From: Ruminococcaceae bacterium UBA3710
Lineage (GTDB): Bacteria; Bacillota; Clostridia; Oscillospirales; Acutalibacteraceae
DNA length: 5,716 bases
Direction: 5' to 3'
Assembly (NCBI GenBank): GCA_002371985.1
Contig: DFHZ01000112.1
Coordinates: 1 to 5,716 of the forward strand
Shown here in pieces: positions 1 to 5,070 of this stretch. Position 1 is the first letter of the stretch. Every line of letters starts with the position of its first letter. Position numbers and translations under genes: made by a program. The notes under the pieces were generated by a model. That model was not told where the DNA came from and made no database searches. It was given only the letters and a program-made list of their open reading frames with translations.

Positions 1-497
1 GCAGGAGGTATAATATTTTTAAGTTCAACTCTTGTTACCTTTATGCCCCATTTATCGGTAGCCTTATCAAGAACAGCGGTCATTTTGCTGTTTATGGTAT
101 CTCTTGATGTAAGGGTTCCGTCAAGTTCCAATTCGCCAACGATATTACGAAGGGTTGTAGCTGTTAAATTTTCGAGTGCATTTATCGGGTTTACAACACC
201 GTAGGTATAAAGCCTTGCATCAAATATGCAAAAATATACGACTGCATCTATCTGCATTGTAACATTATCCTTGGTAATAACCGGCTGCGGAGGAGAGTCC
301 ATAACCTGCTCTTTAAGAGTAATCTTCTTGGCAATTCTCTCGATAATCGGAATTTTTACATGTATTCCGGCTTCCCAGGTTACCTTATACTTACCCAACA
401 TTTCAATAACATACTGGGTTGCCTGAGGAACAATTCTTACATTGCATAAAATAATAATAAGTAGAATAAATGCAACAACAATGAGTACTGCTTCCAT
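1..497 (-). CDS. SPFH/band 7 domain protein (stomatin/QmcA-like), N-terminal part, cut by window edge
   Basis: This is the first 165 residues of an SPFH (stomatin, prohibitin, flotillin, HflK/C) protein; the family is usually about 300 residues, so roughly half is present. Residues 2-19 form one hydrophobic N-terminal membrane anchor. The SPFH domain follows with the pattern of bacterial stomatin/QmcA proteins: VPQ at 23-25, LGKY at 34-37, KEQVMDSPPQPVITKDNV around 62-79, the LRN...GELELDGTL block at 116-129, and WGIKVTRVELKNIIPP at 150-165. The start is ATG 497-495, preceded by an AGGGG ribosome site six bases away. Family members oligomerise at the inner membrane and are linked to lipid microdomains and membrane protease control; the exact role here is not visible. 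It follows the unknown 248-residue gene by 21 bases with no terminator between, so the two are probably one operon. NfeD, the common partner of such genes, is not found upstream; downstream is outside the window. Confidence 0.93.
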   Translation of the reverse strand, partial: MEAVLIVVAFILLIIILCNVRIVPQATQYVIEMLGKYKVTWEAGIHVKIPIIERIAKKITLKEQVMDSPPQPVITKDNVTMQIDAVVYFCIFDARLYTYGVVNPINALENLTATTLRNIVGELELDGTLTSRDTINSKMTAVLDKATDKWGIKVTRVELKNIIPP

Positions 498-518
498 AAT
501 AATCCCCTTTTAAAATAT

Positions 519-1265
519 TTATTTTACTAATACTTCACGAATTTGCTTTTTAGATTTTATAACCGATGTAAATTCGTTTACGGCGGCTTTAAAATGAACA
601 TTTTCGCTAAGCATTTCGTTTACGGCATTAGTTGTAGCCTCGTCATTGTAACAAGCGGCGGCAAGACAAGCCACAACTGCATTAACGGTATCGTTATCCC
701 CCTGTGCGTAGGCAGGTTCGACCATATCAGAAATTTTCTTTATTGACTTTTTGCTCTTGTCTTTCAAGGTTTCCTTTATCTGAGGCACAAGATATGTGCC
801 GAAAAAGTTTAGATATAGGAAATTACCGTATTTTTCGATATATTCCTTATAGGGCTCCTTGAATTGAGGGAATGTATCCAAAACCTTTTTTGTAAAAGCG
901 GGAATACCGTATTTATCGCCCTTTTGAACAGTAGGCAAGTCAACATTTGCATTTACTTTACGGGTAACCTTTATACCCATATTTTCACGAAGTGTTTCGG
1001 TAAAATCTATTCCTACGCTTTCGGCATCTCTTTCAAGTTGAGTATCGTCAAAAAGCCATGATGTTATTTCCGAAAACTCCCCGATTTTGCCCTCTTCGTC
1101 AACATCGGCAAGAAGCAAAACATACATCTGCTTATCGTTATTATACTCTACTTTTACCGCCTTTTTATCATTATTATATCCGTAATCTTCAAATGAAGTA
1201 AAACCATTTTCATCAAAAAACGGTTTCATTTCACCGATTACCTTATCAATATATCTATTGTCCAA
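519..1265 (-). CDS. Unrecognised 248-residue cytoplasmic protein, first gene of the SPFH operon
   Basis: I do not recognise this protein. It has no signal peptide, no membrane segment and no catalytic motif I can name. Residues 1-100 look like a compact alpha/beta domain: an amphipathic start, then strand-like stretches around 36-54, then acidic helical sequence. Residues 101-165 are of mixed character and contain an aromatic-rich stretch (YGNFLYLNFFGTYLVP, 146-161). Residues 166-248 are helical, with a basic patch (KDKSKKSIKK, 168-177), an alanine/cysteine-rich helix (about 194-206) and a basic C-terminus. Overall it is acidic and soluble. I start it at TTG 1265-1263. A GTG three codons upstream (1274-1272) would lie inside the ribosome binding site GGAGTGA (1277-1271), whereas that site is eight bases from the TTG. 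A strong promoter lies just upstream. It is the first gene of a likely operon with the SPFH gene, so a link to that membrane protein is a fair guess but not shown. Confidence 0.85.
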   Translation of the reverse strand: MDNRYIDKVIGEMKPFFDENGFTSFEDYGYNNDKKAVKVEYNNDKQMYVLLLADVDEEGKIGEFSEITSWLFDDTQLERDAESVGIDFTETLRENMGIKVTRKVNANVDLPTVQKGDKYGIPAFTKKVLDTFPQFKEPYKEYIEKYGNFLYLNFFGTYLVPQIKETLKDKSKKSIKKISDMVEPAYAQGDNDTVNAVVACLAAACYNDEATTNAVNEMLSENVHFKAAVNEFTSVIKSKKQIREVLVK

Positions 1266-1277
1266 GATATTCACTCC
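1263..1277 (-). promoter_or_regulatory. Ribosome binding site that decides a TTG start
   Basis: On the minus strand GGAGTGA (1277-1271) overlaps an in-frame GTG, so that GTG cannot be served by this site. The TTG at 1265-1263 is eight bases after the GGAG core, the normal spacing. The protein therefore probably starts three codons later than the longest reading frame. Confidence 0.7.
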
Positions 1278-1294
1278 AAAAATATGTTTTGTTA

Positions 1295-1323
1295 ATTATA
1301 CCATATTTAATATTTAAGAGCAA
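1295..1323 (-). promoter_or_regulatory. Sigma-A promoter with extended -10 for the unknown gene/SPFH operon
   Basis: The minus strand has TTGCTC (1323-1318), a 17-base spacer and a perfect TATAAT (1300-1295), with TGG directly before the -10, making an extended -10. Transcription would begin near 1288 and leave a leader of about 20 bases before the ribosome site and TTG start. Two tandem TATTTAA copies fill most of the spacer (1304-1317). Confidence 0.82.
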
Positions 1324-1334
1324 CTAAAATTTTC

Positions 1335-1363
1335 TTGAAAGATTACTTTTGCCGTTATATAAT
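1335..1363 (+). promoter_or_regulatory. Sigma-A promoter of rsmA
   Basis: TTGAAA (1335-1340), a 17-base spacer and a perfect TATAAT (1358-1363) form a near-consensus promoter. Transcription should begin near 1370, which rules out an upstream TTG start at 1349 for rsmA because it lies before the transcription start. The -35 box is 11 bases from the -35 box of the divergent promoter, so the two polymerase sites sit back to back and may compete. Confidence 0.85.
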
Positions 1364-1390
1364 ACTTGTAATACGATTTGGAGAAGAAAT

Positions 1391-2242
1391 ATGAATTTAG
1401 CAGATATAAATGAAATTACAAAAATACTCGAAAACAACGGTTTTTCATTTAAAAAATCATTAGGTCAAAACTTTTTAATAGACGAAACTGTTTGTCCGAG
1501 AATGGCAGAAAGTTGTCTTGATAAAAACTCCGGTGTTATAGAAATAGGACCCGGTGCAGGAGTGCTTACAAGGGAACTTTGCAAAACTGCAAAACGAGTT
1601 GTTTCAATAGAACTCGATAACCGTTTGGCCCCTGTTTTAAAAACAAGCGTCGGTGAATTTGATAATATAAAGATTATTTTCGGCGACGCTATGAAACTTG
1701 ACCTGAAAAAAATCATTGAGGAAGAGTTTAAGGACTGCGACAGAGTATGCGTATGTGCTAATTTGCCATATTATATAACATCGCCTATAATTATGGGACT
1801 ACTTGAAAGCAAACTGCCAATCGACTGCATTACCGTTATGGTGCAAAAAGAGGCCGCCGACCGTCTTTGTGCCAAGGTCGGAAGCCGTGATGCAGGTGCA
1901 GTTACGGTAGCCGTTAATTATTTCAGCATTGCAGAAAAATTATTTGATGTAGGAAGACAGTCTTTCCTGCCTTCGCCGAAGGTAGATTCAGCGGTAATAA
2001 GCCTTAAAATAAGAAATGCTCCGCCAATAACCGTTAAAAACGAAAAAAACTTTTTCTTGCTTACCAAGGCTTGTTTTGCTCAAAGAAGGAAAACTCTTCT
2101 TAACACCGTTTCAAATACATTAGGCATTGATAAAAATCATATCAGAGAGTGTCTTAAAAATTTGAATATATCCGAAACTATAAGGGGCGAAGCCCTTACA
2201 ATGGAAGAGTTGGGAAAATTGTCTGATATAATTTTTGAATAG
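1391..2242 (+). CDS. rsmA: 16S rRNA (adenine 1518/1519-N6) dimethyltransferase RsmA/KsgA
   Basis: RsmA transfers four methyl groups from S-adenosylmethionine to two adjacent adenines in helix 45 of 16S rRNA, a late checkpoint in small-subunit assembly; its loss gives kasugamycin resistance. The 283-residue length fits the family (about 270-295). Motifs in order: LGQNFLID (24-31), the SAM-binding IEIGPGAGVLT (50-60), the acidic ribose-binding residue in VSIELD (71-76, E75), GDA (98-100), the catalytic NLPYYITSP (124-132), FLPSPKVDS (192-200) and the C-terminal FAQRRKTL (229-236). No key residue is missing. The start is ATG 1391, with GGAG at 1380-1383 seven bases before it; a longer frame from TTG 1349 would include the promoter -10 box. 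The gene stands alone on the plus strand and ends 8 bases from the convergent bofA stop. I see no terminator directly after it. Confidence 0.97.
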   Translation: MNLADINEITKILENNGFSFKKSLGQNFLIDETVCPRMAESCLDKNSGVIEIGPGAGVLTRELCKTAKRVVSIELDNRLAPVLKTSVGEFDNIKIIFGDAMKLDLKKIIEEEFKDCDRVCVCANLPYYITSPIIMGLLESKLPIDCITVMVQKEAADRLCAKVGSRDAGAVTVAVNYFSIAEKLFDVGRQSFLPSPKVDSAVISLKIRNAPPITVKNEKNFFLLTKACFAQRRKTLLNTVSNTLGIDKNHIRECLKNLNISETIRGEALTMEELGKLSDIIFE

Positions 2243-2250
2243 GTATTTTG

Positions 2251-2514
2251 CTAAATAAATATTACATTAAGAACAAGTAGCCCTATTACGGCAGGTATAG
2301 AAAAAACTCCGATACCTGCTACACTATACCAATTTATCGGTATGTAAACTCCGGTGAATTTTGAGGTTAAGTTTATAACCAAAAGGGTTAAAAAGCCGAA
2401 TATTCCGTTTAAAAAAATTCTTTTTATCGCCTTGCCGGAATAAAAAGATAAAAGCAGTATTATAAATGCCGAAAATGATAGCATTACGGCAATAGATATT
2501 AAAAATATTTTCAT
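2251..2514 (-). CDS. bofA: BofA-family protein (pro-sigma-K processing inhibitor type)
   Basis: The 87-residue length equals that of Bacillus subtilis BofA. There are two hydrophobic stretches (about 3-24 and 37-50), a short basic loop between them (GKAIKR, 27-32), and the diagnostic C-terminal block VYIPINWYSVAGIGVFSIPAVIGLLVLNVIFI, split here as 56-65 and 66-87, which mirrors the IHVPIN...GIPG..ALVV...II ending of known BofA. In Bacillus, BofA sits in the outer forespore membrane with SpoIVFA and holds the SpoIVFB protease inactive until a forespore signal arrives. Many Clostridia keep a BofA-like protein, some without the full SpoIVF set, so the exact role here is inferred only from the family. 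The start is ATG 2514-2512; GGAGG (2528-2524) lies nine bases upstream but inside the secF terminator hairpin. The gene converges on rsmA with an 8-base gap. Confidence 0.85.
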   Translation of the reverse strand: MKIFLISIAVMLSFSAFIILLLSFYSGKAIKRIFLNGIFGFLTLLVINLTSKFTGVYIPINWYSVAGIGVFSIPAVIGLLVLNVIFI

Positions 2515-2516
2515 AT

Positions 2517-2552
2517 AAAAAAACCTCCATAGTAAATCTATGAAGGTTTTTT
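2517..2552 (-). terminator. Rho-independent terminator of secDF, overlapping the bofA ribosome site
   Basis: On the minus strand the arm CCTTCATAG (2546-2538), a five-base loop (2537-2533) and the arm CTATGGAGG (2532-2524) pair completely with one G-U wobble. The stem is extended by A-U pairs and followed by seven U (2523-2517). It begins about 28 bases after the secF stop. Read on the plus strand the wobble becomes a C-A mismatch, so the minus direction is favoured, but a T-rich run at 2547-2559 means it may also stop rsmA transcription coming the other way. Confidence 0.85.
2524..2528 (-). promoter_or_regulatory. bofA Shine-Dalgarno site inside a terminator stem
   Basis: GGAGG at 2528-2524 is the only good ribosome site for bofA, nine bases before its ATG. 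All five bases lie in the 3' arm of the secF terminator, so in read-through RNA they would be paired with CCTTC. They would be free only in a transcript that starts within or after the 5' arm. Confidence 0.65.
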
Positions 2553-2580
2553 ATTTTTTATTCAACAAAGCATATAGAAA

Positions 2581-3504
2581 TCAATCTGCGTTTTTGCGTT
2601 CTTTCCAAAGCACCCATAACGGACCTGCAACAAAGAGCGATGAGAAGCAACCTGAAACAAGACCGAATGCCATTGGAATACCAAATGTTCTGAGTGTTGT
2701 AAGACCGTAAATTTCAGCAACAACAATAATTGTAATAACAGCGATAACGGTTGTAACCGAAGTTACAATATTTCTTGTCAATACTCCGCTGATACTCTTA
2801 TTCATATTATCGTTAAGAGAAAGTTGCGGATAATACTTTTTGTTTTCTCTTACACGGTCGTAAACAACTATTGTATCATTAAGCGAGTAACCGAGAATGG
2901 TAAGAACAACTGCCATATAGTTAGAATCTATCTGCAATCTGAATATAGCACAAGTGCAGAATGTAACGGCAAGGTCAAGAATTAAGGCACATAAAGCGGT
3001 AAGAGCCGCAGAAATACCACCGATATTCTTAAATCTTATACCTACATATATAACAACCAAAAGGGCAGTTAATACCATTGCCACCATACTCTTAGCGAAG
3101 AAACTTCCTGCAACAGATGAACTTACCGAGTTTGAATCGTAAAGTTCGATATTATTATCAGCAAATTTTTCGCTTAGAGCCTTTGTTATATTCTCTTGAA
3201 TTTCAGTTGAAAGAGCATTTTTGCCGGAAAGATTTATTGTATATGTCTTGGTGTTACCGGCAAGAGATTCATTCTTACTTACAGTAAAGTTCTTATCAAG
3301 AGCAGTTTTAACGGCAGATGTAAAATCAGCCTGTTTAATATCGCCTGTATAAGAATAAGTTATACGGGCACCACCGCTGAAGTTAATATCAAGTTTCAGT
3401 CCCATAAAGATTGAAAACAAAATACCCGTAATGATTACAACTGCATATACTATCAGGCAAATTTTAAGCATTTTTTTGTTATTTACATTTATTTTATTAG
3501 CCAT
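2581..3504 (-). CDS. secF: Protein translocase subunit SecF
   Basis: SecF pairs with SecD as an RND-type helper of the SecYEG channel, using the ion gradient to pull secreted proteins out on the far side of the membrane. The 307-residue length is typical of stand-alone SecF. Six membrane segments can be placed at about 12-34, 136-156, 161-182, 197-215, 245-265 and 272-298, with an external domain at about 40-130. Family motifs: LDINFSGGARI (38-48), GYSLNDTIVVYDRVREN (205-221) with the conserved Asp210 of the ion path, the LTRNIVTSVTT stretch (242-252) and GCFSSLFVAGPL (285-296). The start is ATG 3504-3502 with GGAGG at 3517-3513, inside the end of secD. The ATGGCTAA overlap of 8 bases with secD points to coupled translation and equal amounts. 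A terminator follows about 28 bases after the stop. Confidence 0.96.
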   Translation of the reverse strand: MANKINVNNKKMLKICLIVYAVVIITGILFSIFMGLKLDINFSGGARITYSYTGDIKQADFTSAVKTALDKNFTVSKNESLAGNTKTYTINLSGKNALSTEIQENITKALSEKFADNNIELYDSNSVSSSVAGSFFAKSMVAMVLTALLVVIYVGIRFKNIGGISAALTALCALILDLAVTFCTCAIFRLQIDSNYMAVVLTILGYSLNDTIVVYDRVRENKKYYPQLSLNDNMNKSISGVLTRNIVTSVTTVIAVITIIVVAEIYGLTTLRTFGIPMAFGLVSGCFSSLFVAGPLWVLWKERKNAD

Positions 3505-4885
3505 TTTTCTTACCTCCGTAAAGCGCAGGTTTTCTTAAGAACTTAAGCTGCGAAATGCTCTTGAGCATATACTTGGAAGCAAGAACACCCATAATAAGAT
3601 TGAATATAACACCGATTAAAAGTGTATAACCAAATGAGTAAATAGCGCCGGTAATCGAAGAGCCGAACAATGACATAATCGGCGAGAATACCTTTGCGAT
3701 AAGGCTATCCGGCGTACCAAAAGCACCCATAAGAACGAGGGAAACAATAACGATTGTTACATTTCCGTCGATAATAGCGGAAAGACTGTTCTTGAAACCG
3801 GAATCAATAGCACCGTCAATCGTCTTGCCCTTTGCAAACTCATCACGGATACGCTCAGCCGCAATAACATTACAGTCAACACCGACACCGATAGAAAGGA
3901 TAATACCGGCGATACCCGGAACAGTAAGTGTGAAACTCGAAACATTCGGGAAATATCCGGATATACAAGCGATAGTTCCGGCAAGTTGACCTAAAAGGGC
4001 TATACAGGTTACGAAACCGTGAACTCTATAGCGAACTAACATAAGCAGACAAACAATGCCGAATGCGATAGAACCTGCGATAACCATAACTCTTAACGCA
4101 TCAGAACCGAGCGAAGGAGAAATAATCTGCAATTTGCTATCGTCAACCGTAAGTGCAAAAGGAAGAGAACCTGCATTTATTTTGTTAGCAAGGTCGATAG
4201 CCGCATCCTGCGTAAAGTTACCGTAAATTATGGCACTTCCGCCGGTTATTGCACCGTTTGAGCAACTTGCTGTTGAAATATTGGTTTCGTCCATATAAAT
4301 GGAAATGTTTGTACCGTTTGTATAGGCATTTGATGTAGCAACGGCAAATGCGTCTGCACCCTTTGAATTAAGTTCAAGAGATACTACATATCCGTGCTCT
4401 TCGTCATAATTTGCAACAGCCTTTTTTACAACCTCACCGGTCATAAAAGGTTTACCCGACGAATTATCATCGCCCTCATAAAATTCAAGTTGAGCCGATG
4501 CTCCGAGTTCTTGAATTGCTGCCTGAGGGTCGAAATCATCGTCCCCGGCGGTTCTCGGAAATCTTACGATTACCTGATTATTGGCATTATCGGTATAAAC
4601 CTCATAATCGGTAATATTAAGATTTACAAGACGGGTTTCAATTATTGCTTTTGCAGATGCCATATCGTCAGAAGTGATTTTAACATCCTTAATATCAGGC
4701 GAGAAAACAGCTTCTACACCGCCGGAAATATCAATACCCCAACGGATATCCTCGGCACCCTTAATATAAGTTTTTTTCTTGTCGCCGTAGTAATCTGAAA
4801 TTCCGAAAAAGGCCGTATAGGTAAGAGCCAAAATCAGAATGAAGATTACAAAAAATACCGGCTTGCCCACTCTTTTGGACTTCAT
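3497..4885 (-). CDS. secD: Protein translocase subunit SecD
   Basis: SecD is the partner of SecF in the proton- or sodium-driven SecDF complex. At 462 residues it is shorter than the Escherichia coli protein (about 615) but in the range of Clostridia. Membrane segment 1 is at about 9-29. The first external domain follows with the RWGIDISGGVEAVF motif (48-61; the family usually has G-L-D-L-x-G-G) and the SAKAIIETRL stretch (77-86). Segments 2-6 lie at about 265-284, 290-310, 318-340, 372-390 and 410-436. Segment 4 carries VGVDCNVIAAERIRDE (334-349), with the Asp337 expected for ion transport. The conserved ISPSLG motif (255-260) precedes segment 2. I start at ATG 4885-4883 because GGAGG (4898-4894) is eight bases before it; an upstream in-frame GTG at 4924 has no ribosome site. 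secD and secF are separate genes, not fused as in Bacillus subtilis. Confidence 0.96.
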   Translation of the reverse strand: MKSKRVGKPVFFVIFILILALTYTAFFGISDYYGDKKKTYIKGAEDIRWGIDISGGVEAVFSPDIKDVKITSDDMASAKAIIETRLVNLNITDYEVYTDNANNQVIVRFPRTAGDDDFDPQAAIQELGASAQLEFYEGDDNSSGKPFMTGEVVKKAVANYDEEHGYVVSLELNSKGADAFAVATSNAYTNGTNISIYMDETNISTASCSNGAITGGSAIIYGNFTQDAAIDLANKINAGSLPFALTVDDSKLQIISPSLGSDALRVMVIAGSIAFGIVCLLMLVRYRVHGFVTCIALLGQLAGTIACISGYFPNVSSFTLTVPGIAGIILSIGVGVDCNVIAAERIRDEFAKGKTIDGAIDSGFKNSLSAIIDGNVTIVIVSLVLMGAFGTPDSLIAKVFSPIMSLFGSSITGAIYSFGYTLLIGVIFNLIMGVLASKYMLKSISQLKFLRKPALYGGKKNG

Positions 4886-4893
4886 TGGCAAAT

Positions 4894-4898
4894 CCTCC
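4894..4898 (-). promoter_or_regulatory. secD ribosome binding site deciding the start
   Basis: GGAGG at 4898-4894 stands eight bases before ATG 4885-4883. This favours that start over the GTG at 4924-4922, which would add 13 residues (MYPLVGNELEDLP) unlike the usual SecD N-terminus and has no ribosome site of its own. Confidence 0.85.
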
Positions 4899-4918
4899 AA
4901 TTCATTTCCCACAAGGGG

Positions 4919-4948
4919 ATACACTTTAAAGCATACGAATACACTTTA
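4919..4948 (-). repeat. Pair of 10-base direct repeats in the secD leader
   Basis: ATACACTTTA occurs at 4919-4928 and again at 4939-4948, start to start exactly 20 bases, about two helical turns. Both copies lie just downstream of the predicted secD transcription start, in the untranslated leader of about 66 bases. The layout suits a protein-binding operator or an RNA element, but no regulator is identified and chance is possible in AT-rich DNA. Confidence 0.5.
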
Positions 4949-4958
4949 GACATAATGT

Positions 4959-4987
4959 ATTATACTAAAACCAAGCAATAAAGTCAA
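4959..4987 (-). promoter_or_regulatory. Sigma-A promoter of secDF
   Basis: On the minus strand TTGACT (4987-4982), a 17-base spacer and a perfect TATAAT (4964-4959) form a near-consensus promoter. It lies between the aminotransferase terminator and secD, so secDF is expected to be transcribed independently of the upstream gene, starting near 4952. Confidence 0.88.
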
Positions 4988-5027
4988 TTAAAACTAACAT
5001 ATTATTGCCATTTTTTTAACATTGCAC

Positions 5028-5062
5028 AAAAATTCCCCATACGATTTGTATGAGGAATTTTT
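5028..5062 (-). terminator. Rho-independent terminator of the aminotransferase gene
   Basis: The minus-strand arm at 5062-5048 (core TTCCTCATAC) pairs with the arm at 5042-5028 (core GTATGGGGAA) across a five-base loop (5047-5043), with one G-U wobble and an A/U-rich base ending in five U. It starts about 9 bases past the aminotransferase stop. As with the secF terminator, the wobble becomes a C-A mismatch on the other strand, which fits minus-strand use. Confidence 0.88.
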
Positions 5063-5070
5063 ATTTTTCT

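Noticed and set aside
226..426. Plus-strand frame with a lipoprotein-like N-terminus (LVITGCGG)
   Set aside because: It is antisense to the SPFH domain, whose own sequence matches the family throughout. The lipobox look is accidental.
1349..1390. A 14-residue longer N-terminus for rsmA from TTG 1349
   Set aside because: It overlaps the promoter -10 box (1358-1363) and so lies upstream of the predicted transcript, while ATG 1391 has a good ribosome site.
2181..2198. Small hairpin TAAGGG/CCCTTA near the end of rsmA, considered as a bofA terminator on the minus strand
   Set aside because: The stem is only six pairs and no U-tract follows. It lies in conserved rsmA codons.
2291..2319. Perfect 8-base inverted repeat GCAGGTAT/ATACCTGC with a 13-base loop inside bofA, considered as the rsmA terminator
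   Set aside because: The loop is long and no T-run follows on either strand. It falls in the conserved C-terminal coding block and is probably chance.
4394..4798. A 134-codon open frame on the plus strand opposite secD
   Set aside because: It lies wholly antisense to well-conserved secD codons, has no recognisable domain and no promoter or ribosome site that I can see. It is a shadow frame.
4886..4924. A longer SecD from GTG 4924, or a regulatory leader peptide there
   Set aside because: There is no ribosome site before the GTG, and the frame simply runs into secD. GGAGG at 4894-4898 supports ATG 4885 alone.
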